Position numbers and translations under genes: made by a program. Shown here piece after piece: positions 1 to 5,156 of a stretch of DNA of 5,156 nt (within the stretch, counting starts at the first letter, position 1; each line of letters begins with the position of its first letter). Source of the DNA: Bacillota bacterium (lineage in GTDB: Bacteria > Bacillota > Clostridia > Peptostreptococcales > Anaerovoracaceae); contig JAQSXD010000310.1 in NCBI GenBank assembly GCA_029266295.1, forward strand, positions 1 to 5,156, written 5' to 3'. The notes beneath the pieces were generated by a model. That model did no database searches. It was not told where the DNA came from and saw only the letters and a list, made by a program, of their open reading frames with translations.

Positions 1-1861
1 GAGTAACTCGGATCAATTTTTTCAGGAGATTAGTGATCCATTGATTTCCATGCTGAGAGCAACCCAAGTAACAGGTGTTTTTGTGATCCTGAATCAAAAG
101 GGGGATTCTCCGGATGATGATAAAGAAGCCCTTTACATCAGGGATTATGACCCTGTTCTCAATGACTATAACAATAGGGATCTCTACTACATCTTTGGTC
201 CCTCGGGACTGGCCAACCAGCTGCAGATTCCGCTGGACAGGATGTGGAAGTATCGGATGGATATGAGTGCTCTGCCTTCGGAATTTTATGAGATGCCTTT
301 GAGCAAGGCACCTCTGACATCAACGGCAAATCTATTGGGGTATTGGAGTCTGCCTTTCCGCCTTTCGCCAGAAGACGGTTCCATCATTACATATACAAGG
401 CCCTTGTTTGATGACGAAAATCGGCTCATCGGCATTGTGGGGGTAGAAGTATCAGAACAGTATCTATCAAAGTTCCTGCCGGCGACCGACTTGCAGATGA
501 AGGATTCTTACGGTTATATGCTGGGATACCGTCAAGAGCAAGCGGACAACATAGAACCAATTCTGCTGACAAGAGCCATTCAAAAGAGGATTGCTCAGAA
601 TGGGCAGCCATTGGAATATAAGGCTATGGATCAGGTAAACTCCATTTATATTCTGGAGAATCACAATCTAAAAGGAAATATTTATCTCTCAATAGAAAGC
701 CTTGGCCTCTATAACAATAATACGCCCTTTCAGCAGAGTCAGTGGTACATCATTGGAATTATGGGCGAAAATCATCTGCTCAGCTATGTGACAACCATTA
801 AATCGATCTTGGTGGTTTCGATGCTGGCATCGGTGTTCATCGGAGTAATTATTGCATATTTCTTTAGCTACCGGTTTACAAAACCGATTATTCTTGTTTC
901 AAGGAAGACGAAAGAGACAAACACAGGAAAGAGGATCGTACTTGAAAAAACAGGCCTGAAAGAAGTGGATGAATTGCTTAAGATTATTCAATCCACCAGC
1001 AATATGCTACTTGAAACATCCGGTAAAATGTCCAAAATCATTGAAATGGTTGGATTACCTCTCGGCGTGTTTGAGTATAGTGACAATGAAAAGGGTGTTT
1101 TTATTACAGATCAGCTTCCTCTCCTTCTGTCGCTGAGCCCTGCTGAAACGGAAGCGATCACCGCGGATAAGGTACGGTTTACACGGATTATTGATCAACT
1201 GCTAAGTAATCCCGAAGAAGAGGAAGAGGACATCTACTCCGTAAGCTGCAATCCGGAAAAGTGGCTGAAAATCAAATTGGCCAGGAAGGATATCATAACC
1301 TTGGGCGTCATCATGGATGCCACCGATGAAATGACGGAAAAGAAAAAGATCATGATAGAACGAGATCTTGACCCTCTGACAAACATCTTTAACAGAAAAG
1401 CGCTTCATTTGCAGATGGAAGATGGGCTGTTGAAAAGAAAAAAGAACCTGACCGCAGCAATCTTGATGTTTGACCTTGACAACCTGAAATCAGTCAATGA
1501 TACCTACGGGCATAGTTGGGGAGATCTTTATATCAAACAAGCGGTCAAGCACCTGATAATGATCAAAGCAGAGGGTAAGGTACTTGGCAGGCGCTCCGGA
1601 GATGAATTTGCACTGCTCCTCTATGACAGTGAATCCAAGGAAGCAATCAGGGATTCCCTTGAAATCTTTTATAAGGGGCTTAAGTCTGATTCATTAACTT
1701 ATCCTGATCAAAGCAGTGGAATCGCCGCTGTATCGGCAGGACTTGTCTGGATCGAATCAAGTGAAACAACACTGGACGAATATTTAAATAAAGCTGATGA
1801 ATTGATGTATGAAGCGAAGAGAAATGAGAAGGGGTATTACACCGAAGGAACAATTTCATAG
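1..1861 (+). CDS. Membrane sensor diguanylate cyclase (dCache-like, HAMP, PAS-like, GGDEF), 5' partial
   Basis: Predicted to make cyclic di-GMP from two GTP in response to an extracellular signal. The frame is open to the left edge (first whole codon at 2). A TTG at 41 lies inside the conserved sensor segment without a good ribosome site, so it is not the start. Numbering from that TTG: extracellular double-Cache-like sensor at about 1-245, with the typical strand ITYTRPLFDDENRLIGIVGVEV at 116-137 in part; membrane helix at about 253-277; HAMP-like linker from 278 (TKPI); PAS-like domain at about 330-432 ending GVIMDATDEM; GGDEF domain at about 440-600. FDLDNLKSVNDTYGH (477-491) supplies metal and guanine ligands (D478, N486, D495). 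The signature is SGDEF (519-523), a first-position variant. The RxxD inhibitory site is missing (A510, K513). The C-terminal ADELMYEAK motif is intact. The first membrane helix should lie outside the window. The ligand is unknown. Catalytic activity is inferred. Confidence 0.93.
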   Translation, partial: SNSDQFFQEISDPLISMLRATQVTGVFVILNQKGDSPDDDKEALYIRDYDPVLNDYNNRDLYYIFGPSGLANQLQIPLDRMWKYRMDMSALPSEFYEMPLSKAPLTSTANLLGYWSLPFRLSPEDGSIITYTRPLFDDENRLIGIVGVEVSEQYLSKFLPATDLQMKDSYGYMLGYRQEQADNIEPILLTRAIQKRIAQNGQPLEYKAMDQVNSIYILENHNLKGNIYLSIESLGLYNNNTPFQQSQWYIIGIMGENHLLSYVTTIKSILVVSMLASVFIGVIIAYFFSYRFTKPIILVSRKTKETNTGKRIVLEKTGLKEVDELLKIIQSTSNMLLETSGKMSKIIEMVGLPLGVFEYSDNEKGVFITDQLPLLLSLSPAETEAITADKVRFTRIIDQLLSNPEEEEEDIYSVSCNPEKWLKIKLARKDIITLGVIMDATDEMTEKKKIMIERDLDPLTNIFNRKALHLQMEDGLLKRKKNLTAAILMFDLDNLKSVNDTYGHSWGDLYIKQAVKHLIMIKAEGKVLGRRSGDEFALLLYDSESKEAIRDSLEIFYKGLKSDSLTYPDQSSGIAAVSAGLVWIESSETTLDEYLNKADELMYEAKRNEKGYYTEGTIS

Positions 1862-1872
1862 AATCGAATCAG

Positions 1873-1908
1873 TGTCTCAAAATAGGAAGATTATTTTGAG
1901 ACATTTTT
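1873..1908 (+). terminator. Intrinsic terminator after the diguanylate cyclase gene
   Basis: A perfect 12-bp stem, TGTCTCAAAATA (1873-1884) against TATTTTGAGACA (1892-1903), with a 7-base loop, is followed at once by TTTTT and a further T-rich run. It starts 11 bases after the cyclase stop codon. The T-run lies only on the + strand side, so it ends transcription of the cyclase and separates it from the downstream genes. Confidence 0.9.
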
Positions 1909-1949
1909 CATTTTATTTATTGGGTTAATCTATTTTTAACAAACACATA

Positions 1950-1978
1950 ATAACACTTTAATATAGAGAGGATATACT
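1950..1978 (+). promoter_or_regulatory. Candidate sigma-A-type promoter for the 37-codon ORF or preTA leader
   Basis: ATAACA (1950-1955, 4 of 6 matches to TTGACA) and TATACT (1973-1978, 5 of 6 matches to TATAAT) are spaced by 17 bases in an AT-rich stretch. The expected transcript start near 1985 falls 10-15 bases before the ribosome site at 1996-2002. It is the best promoter candidate between the cyclase terminator and preT, but the -35 box is weak. Confidence 0.45.
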
Positions 1979-2012
1979 GATTACAGAAACAAACGAAAGG
2001 AGCGTGATGTGA

Positions 2013-2126
2013 ATGACAGAGGAAAACATCTACTTTGAAGGCAGCGAAACCTTCTTTGCAGATCTGGCATCAGGAGAGAATGATGACGAAAGCGTTCTGA
2101 ATGCATACTGGGTCTCACAGAGATAG
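2013..2126 (+). CDS. Small acidic hypothetical protein, 37 aa (possible leader ORF)
   Basis: ATG at 2013 is preceded by AAAGGAG (1996-2002) at a 10-base gap, which is good ribosome-site context, and a candidate promoter lies just upstream. The predicted product begins MTEENIYFEGSETF and ends LNAYWVSQR, stopping at TAG 2124-2126. It is strongly acidic (about nine Asp/Glu), has no membrane segment, no cysteine, and no run of one amino acid that would suggest classical attenuation. I do not recognise the family. After the stop the same frame stays open for another 26 codons (to the TAA at 2205-2207), so a truncated remnant of a longer gene is possible, though the continuation has no recognisable motif. 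A hairpin with a T-run follows 65 bases later. It could be a genuine small protein, a leader ORF of preTA, or chance. Confidence 0.4.
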   Translation: MTEENIYFEGSETFFADLASGENDDESVLNAYWVSQR

Positions 2127-2190
2127 GCTTCGGGCCATACCTCGCATAAGAAGTCACAAGAGACTTTTCATATAGATTTACCTCTTCAAT

Positions 2191-2241
2191 GGCAACCAGG
2201 CAATTAATCAAATTGCGTTTCGGTTGTCTTCCTCTTTTTTT
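2191..2241 (+). terminator. Hairpin with T-run between the 37-codon ORF and preT (terminator or attenuator)
   Basis: Outer stem GGCAACC (2191-2197) pairs with GGTTGTC (2222-2228) with one G-U pair. An internal loop (2 and 5 bases) leads to inner stem GCAATT (2200-2205) with AATTGC (2211-2216) and a 5-base loop. A pyrimidine stretch follows, ending in seven T's (2235-2241). The 6-base gap between stem and T-run (TTCCTC) is T/C rich, so the U-tract is imperfect. It lies 98 bases before preT and could end the small-ORF transcript or attenuate preTA. I found no obvious antiterminator partner by eye. Confidence 0.45.
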
Positions 2242-2326
2242 GGAGTAATTCGTATGAGATGGGAGTAGAATTCCAATACTATTAGCATCTTGATTTTCGA
2301 ACCGTTTCAAGTATCACATAGAACAG

Positions 2327-2332
2327 AGGAGG
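2327..2332 (+). promoter_or_regulatory. Strong ribosome binding site fixing the TTG start of preT
   Basis: A perfect AGGAGG, 7 bases before TTG at 2340, makes this unusual codon the clear start. No in-frame ATG with a comparable site lies near it. A weak dyad (CTTGA at 2289-2293 and TCAAG at 2307-2311) lies just upstream. Confidence 0.85.
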
Positions 2333-2339
2333 AACAGTT

Positions 2340-3656
2340 TTGAGTAAGGTTACAAGTAAAAATCAATTGCAGGGAAAGGAGATCAAGCGGGATTATCTTG
2401 ACGAAGCCGTACATGGATACAATCTGAAAACGGCTATGGAAGAAGCCGCCCGCTGCGTTCTTTGTTACGATGCTCCTTGCAGCAAGGGTTGCCCAGCGGA
2501 TACAAAACCGGCAGATTTTATCCGGTCCATCCGCTTCCGGAATATAAAAGGGGCTGCAGCCACCATTCGTGAGGCCAATGCATTAGGCGGCTGTACTGCC
2601 AAGGTTTGCCCTTATGACCGGCTTTGCGAAGAAGCCTGCAGCAGAACGGGAATCGACAAACCGATTCAGATCGGAAGGCTCCAAGCTTTTGCGGTAGCCA
2701 TGGAAAAAGAATATGATATGAAAGTCCTGGAAGCTCCGGAGGCAACGAAGGAGAAGGTTGCATGTATCGGCGCAGGACCGGCATCCCTTGCCTGTGCCCA
2801 GAAACTCGCACTCCAGGGTTACAAGGTGACGATTTTAGAGGAATTCGAAAAGCCCGGCGGGGTTCTCACTTACGGAATCATACCTTCCAGACTTCCACAG
2901 GATGTAGTGGACTTTGACATTCAGAAGGTGAAAGATCTTGGTGTTGAAATTGTTTTAAATAAAAAGGTAGGACGTGATATCAGTATCAGCCAACTGAAAG
3001 AACAGGGATTTAAAGCCATCTTCATCGGAACGGGGCTTTGGAAATCCAAAGCACTTGATATCAAGGGAAAGGATCTGAACGGGGTTACCTATGCTGTAGA
3101 TTTTCTGAAAAAAGCCCGATCCTCAATGGGTGAGATGAAGGTGAAAGGGGATGTTGTGGTAATCGGGGGAGGTGATGTGGCCATGGACTGTGCTGCAACC
3201 GCAAAGCTTCTTGGAGCCGACAAGGTAACCATCGTATATCGGAGAACCATCGAAGAAGCACCGGCGGATATTGCAGAACTGGAATATGTGCAGGCGCTGG
3301 GCATCGGTATTTCCACGAAGTTCAAGCCACAGGAAATCCTGGGAGAAGACGGCAAAGTGAAAGGTTTTCTGGCAGAAGGAACCGATGGTTTTTCTCAGCT
3401 AAAGCTGAAGGCGGATCATGTCATCTTTGCCATCGGCCAGGAGGCAGAGAACATGAAAGAGATTGCAGATATCTCTCTCAATGATAATGGAACCATCGCA
3501 TGTGATCTGAATAAAGGGTTTACCAATGAAGAAGGAATCTTTGCGGCAGGAGATATTGTCAACGGAGGCAAAACCGTGGTGGAAGCTGTTGCGGCAGGAA
3601 AATCCGTTGCGGAAAGCATCATGAGCTATCTCTCAAAAAAAGAAGGGGTGAAGTAA
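2340..3656 (+). CDS. preT: Dihydropyrimidine dehydrogenase subunit PreT (FAD, NAD(P)H, Fe-S)
   Basis: Electron-input subunit of the two-subunit bacterial dihydropyrimidine dehydrogenase; it passes electrons from NAD(P)H via FAD and Fe-S clusters to PreA. The protein has 438 aa, near the family's usual length, and is cytosolic. N-terminal Fe-S ligands: C39, C42, C47, C51, then C90, C96, C100. By alignment with mammalian DPD from memory, Q115 in IGRLQ matches the unusual glutamine ligand Q156. C85 is an extra cysteine. FAD Rossmann motif GAGPAS at 144-149; the GGVLTYGIIPSRLP segment at 173-186 is typical of the GltD/DPD family; NAD(P)H motif IGGGDVAMD at 275-283; C-terminal FAD site FAAGDIV at 401-407. 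The strand-end motif VYRR (299-302) resembles NADPH-binding GltD/DPD rather than E. coli PreT, which has VARE. The preA partner next door separates it from GltD and sulfide dehydrogenase SudA. Confidence 0.93.
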   Translation: MSKVTSKNQLQGKEIKRDYLDEAVHGYNLKTAMEEAARCVLCYDAPCSKGCPADTKPADFIRSIRFRNIKGAAATIREANALGGCTAKVCPYDRLCEEACSRTGIDKPIQIGRLQAFAVAMEKEYDMKVLEAPEATKEKVACIGAGPASLACAQKLALQGYKVTILEEFEKPGGVLTYGIIPSRLPQDVVDFDIQKVKDLGVEIVLNKKVGRDISISQLKEQGFKAIFIGTGLWKSKALDIKGKDLNGVTYAVDFLKKARSSMGEMKVKGDVVVIGGGDVAMDCAATAKLLGADKVTIVYRRTIEEAPADIAELEYVQALGIGISTKFKPQEILGEDGKVKGFLAEGTDGFSQLKLKADHVIFAIGQEAENMKEIADISLNDNGTIACDLNKGFTNEEGIFAAGDIVNGGKTVVEAVAAGKSVAESIMSYLSKKEGVK

Positions 3657-3657
3657 T

Positions 3658-4917
3658 ATGGCAAAGAATGCTGATTTATCAATCGAATATCTGGGTGTCA
3701 AATGCGAGAACCCGTTTTTCCTGTCCTCTTCACCGGTTGGCGGCTGTTACGATATGGTGGCCAAGGCTTATGAAGCCGGCTGGGGCGGTGTATTTTTCAA
3801 GACTGTGGGCAGATTCATCGCAGACGAATGTTCCCCACGGTTTGACAACGTCAGCAAGGAGGATACACCCTGGATTGGCTTTAAAAATATGGAGCAGATC
3901 TCCGATAAGCCGTTAGAGGACAATCTGCAGGCCATACACCGATTGAAGAGAGATTATCCAGATAAGGTGATGGTTGCGACCATCATGGGAAGTACCGACG
4001 AGGAATGGAAGGAACTGGCTGAGCTTGTGACCCAGGCGGGAGCGGATCTCATCGAATGTAATTTTTCCTGTCCTCAGATGACAAGCCATGCTATGGGCTC
4101 CGATGTTGGCCAGAATCCCGACCTGGTGCGGCAATATTCCAAAGCAGTCTCCGGTGCAACGAAGCTGCCGGTCATTGCGAAGATGACGCCTAATATCGGA
4201 AATATGGAGATTCCTGCCATTGCTGCCATCGAAGGCGGAGCAAAGGGTGTGTCTGCAATCAACACGATAAAATCAATTACCAACATCAATTTGGAGCATA
4301 TGACGGCAATGCCTGTGGTAAACGGAAAATCGGCAATCTCCGGTTACTCCGGTGCTGCAGTAAAGCCCATCGGACTGAGGTTCATTGCCCAGATGAAGTC
4401 CCATCCGCTTTTGAAGGATATCCAGATGAGCGGAATCGGGGGAATTGAAACCTGGCGGGATGCACTGGAATATATTTTGGTGGGAAGCCATAATGTTCAG
4501 GTAACTACCTCTGTGATGCAGTATGGATACCGCATTGTCTCCGATATGATCAGCGGGTTGTCCTACTATATGCAGGATCAGGGATTTAACAAATTGGAGG
4601 ATATGATAGGACTTGCTCTGCCCAATATCATCCCGGCAGAGGAGCTGGACAGAAACTTTAAAATCATCGTAAACATTGATCACGATAAATGCATTGGCTG
4701 CGGCAGATGCTATGTATCCTGCTTTGATGCGGCACACCAGGCCATCAATTGGGATTTTGAAAACAGAAGGCCCTCAGTTAATGACGAATGCGTCGGCTGC
4801 CATCTGTGCCTCAACGTTTGTCCCGTGCCGGATTGCATTAGACCGGGAGAAATCAAGTATAAAGATGAGTCAAAACGGATTCCAAAAGATATTGCGTTCC
4901 AAACCAGATATGAATGA
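3658..4917 (+). CDS. preA: Dihydropyrimidine dehydrogenase subunit PreA (FMN, two [4Fe-4S])
   Basis: Catalytic subunit reducing uracil or thymine to the 5,6-dihydro forms, or the reverse, on FMN. It has 419 aa (E. coli PreA has 411), with near-continuous similarity to it as recalled. A dihydroorotate-dehydrogenase-like TIM barrel covers about 7-320: SSSPVGGCYDM at 23-33, K48, substrate residues N77 and E79 in FKNMEQ, N135/S137 and catalytic acid C138 in NFSCPQ, K175 in AKMTPN, N202-T203, and glycine-rich FMN phosphate loop SGIGGIET (258-265). The C-terminal ferredoxin-like part has C345, C348, C351, C355 and C378, C381, C384, C388 followed by Pro, for two [4Fe-4S] clusters. All DPD catalytic residues I can map are kept, so it should be active. 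ATG starts 1 base after the preT stop, with an AAGGGG ribosome site inside the preT end, showing an operon with translational coupling. Physiological direction is not visible from sequence. Confidence 0.95.
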   Translation: MAKNADLSIEYLGVKCENPFFLSSSPVGGCYDMVAKAYEAGWGGVFFKTVGRFIADECSPRFDNVSKEDTPWIGFKNMEQISDKPLEDNLQAIHRLKRDYPDKVMVATIMGSTDEEWKELAELVTQAGADLIECNFSCPQMTSHAMGSDVGQNPDLVRQYSKAVSGATKLPVIAKMTPNIGNMEIPAIAAIEGGAKGVSAINTIKSITNINLEHMTAMPVVNGKSAISGYSGAAVKPIGLRFIAQMKSHPLLKDIQMSGIGGIETWRDALEYILVGSHNVQVTTSVMQYGYRIVSDMISGLSYYMQDQGFNKLEDMIGLALPNIIPAEELDRNFKIIVNIDHDKCIGCGRCYVSCFDAAHQAINWDFENRRPSVNDECVGCHLCLNVCPVPDCIRPGEIKYKDESKRIPKDIAFQTRYE

Positions 4918-4934
4918 GAATGTTGCTATTCTCA
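4915..4934 (+). other. Hairpin overlapping the preA stop codon, weak terminator candidate
   Basis: TGAGAAT (4915-4921, including the TGA stop) pairs perfectly with ATTCTCA (4928-4934) around a 6-base loop. No T-run follows, so it does not meet the usual form of an intrinsic terminator. It might slow polymerase or protect the 3' end. No better terminator for preTA is visible before the next promoter. Confidence 0.3.
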
Positions 4935-4986
4935 GCCGTGGTTGAAGGAATTGATTGGGCATGAAAAAAATTTGAATCAGGCAATA

Positions 4987-5000
4987 TTTACATTTGTAAA
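4987..5000. promoter_or_regulatory. Perfect 14-base dyad at the -35 region, possible operator
   Basis: TTTACA-TT-TGTAAA has perfect two-fold symmetry in its arms and overlaps the -35 box (4994-4999) of the downstream promoter. This is where a dimeric repressor would block polymerase. I cannot assign it to a known regulator. In AT-rich intergenic DNA such a dyad can arise by chance. Confidence 0.3.
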
Positions 5001-5022
5001 ATCCGTCAACATCGTTTATAAT
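4994..5022 (+). promoter_or_regulatory. Sigma-A-type promoter upstream of the edge RNA
   Basis: TTGTAA (4994-4999, 4 of 6) and a perfect TATAAT (5017-5022) are spaced by exactly 17 bases. The expected start is near 5029. No protein start with a ribosome site follows within the window, which suits a non-coding RNA promoter. Confidence 0.65.
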
Positions 5023-5056
5023 AATAACACAGCAAGACAACTGAATAATATTGTTT

Positions 5057-5156
5057 AAAGATCCTGGAATGCTCGTTTAGGATATATAATTCAACCTACA
5101 TCTTGACCTTGGGAATTCGCGTTTCCCCGCCTATGTCAAGCCTCCTTGCAGAGGAA
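5057..5156 (+). ncRNA. ssrS: Probable 6S RNA, 5' part only (cut by window edge)
   Basis: 6S RNA binds sigma-A RNA polymerase by mimicking an open promoter. After the promoter there is no open frame with a ribosome site, but there is dense structure: ATCCT/AGGAT (5061-5065/5079-5083), CTTGAC/GTCAAG (5102-5107/5135-5140) enclosing GGGAA/TTCCC (5111-5115/5123-5127), and CCTC/GAGG (5141-5144/5151-5154). AAGATCCTGGAATGCTCG (5058-5075) resembles the conserved 5' segment of 6S RNAs (E. coli GAGATGTTCG). ACCTACATCTTGACC (5094-5108) resembles the B. subtilis 6S-1 stretch that templates its product RNA (complement of GUUCGGUCAAAACU); both comparisons are from memory. The promoter would start about 28 bases upstream, implying a processed 5' leader, or another 5' end. 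The 3' half lies outside, so the closing stem cannot be tested. Alternatives are another structured RNA or an mRNA leader. Confidence 0.6.

Larger units (their letters stand above)
1862..2339 (+). other. 478-base intergenic region upstream of preT
   Basis: This region between the cyclase and preT holds, in order, the cyclase terminator, an AT-rich stretch with a candidate promoter (1950-1978), a 37-codon ORF (2013-2126), a hairpin with a T-run (2191-2241) and the preT ribosome site. I see no known riboswitch, T-box or PyrR-binding consensus. The layout suits either a small independent gene ended by its own terminator, or a long attenuated leader of preTA. The sequence alone does not choose between them. 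Confidence 0.6.

Noticed and set aside
2067..2100. PyrR-binding attenuator in the preT leader
   Set aside because: A purine-rich stretch around 2070-2085 was compared with the PyrR loop consensus; the conserved core does not match.
1981..2310. 109-codon minus-strand ORF as a real gene
   Set aside because: It starts with TTG lacking a ribosome site, has no recognised motif over its length, and half of it is the antisense of a better-supported small ORF. It is kept only as a low-interest finding.
2340..3656. GltD (glutamate synthase small subunit) or SudA as the identity of the 438-aa protein
   Set aside because: The domain layout is shared, but the gene abuts preA, no glutamate synthase large subunit is present, and the N-terminal Fe-S pattern with IGRLQ fits PreT/DPD.
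4273..4737. 154-codon minus-strand ORF
   Set aside because: It is antisense to the middle and C-terminal part of preA, which is fully accounted for by conserved residues. No separate start context or motif is visible.
3658..4917. Dihydroorotate dehydrogenase (PyrD) as the identity of the 419-aa protein
   Set aside because: The barrel is related, but the C-terminal pair of [4Fe-4S] motifs, the NFSCPQMTSHAMG segment and the preT partner identify PreA.
4676..4945. 89-codon + strand ORF overlapping the end of preA
   Set aside because: It is a shifted frame of the Fe-S cluster part of preA. Its cysteine-poor product has no recognisable motif, and it has no ribosome site of its own.
1..5156. Mobile element, CRISPR array or defence island
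   Set aside because: No repeat arrays, terminal inverted repeats, transposase or integrase motifs were seen. The three large genes are ordinary signalling and metabolic genes.

Overview
The window reads as a stretch of chromosome from an anaerobic, fairly AT-rich Firmicute, most likely of the class Clostridia. This rests on strong AGGAGG-type ribosome sites, a TTG start, the Fe-S-rich reductive enzymes, the clostridial style of the sensor-GGDEF protein, and a Firmicutes-like 6S RNA candidate at the right edge. All supported genes lie on the + strand.

Region by region: (1) 1-1861 is the 3' part of a membrane-bound sensor diguanylate cyclase. Its frame is open to the left edge, so the true start lies outside the window. 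It ends at a clear intrinsic terminator (1873-1908). (2) 1862-2339 is a 478-base intergenic region. It holds a candidate promoter, a 37-codon ORF with a good ribosome site, and a hairpin followed by a T-run, and it leads into the next operon. It could be a regulated leader or a small separate gene. (3) 2340-4917 is a tight two-gene operon, preT-preA (1 base between the genes). Together the two proteins match the two halves of dihydropyrimidine dehydrogenase. PreT carries FAD, NAD(P)H and Fe-S sites. PreA carries the FMN/pyrimidine active site and two C-terminal [4Fe-4S] clusters. (4) 4918-5156 holds a short hairpin at the preA stop, a good sigma-A-type promoter with a perfect dyad touching its -35 box, and the 5' part of a structured RNA that I read as 6S RNA, cut by the window edge.

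The PreT-PreA pair should interconvert uracil or thymine and their 5,6-dihydro forms, moving electrons from NAD(P)H through FAD and Fe-S clusters to FMN. The cyclase is separated from this operon by a terminator, and nothing in the sequence ties the two functions together. I see no transposase, CRISPR array, tRNA, rRNA gene or defence system here. The points most worth a second look are the preT leader, the cofactor motif of PreT and the edge RNA.
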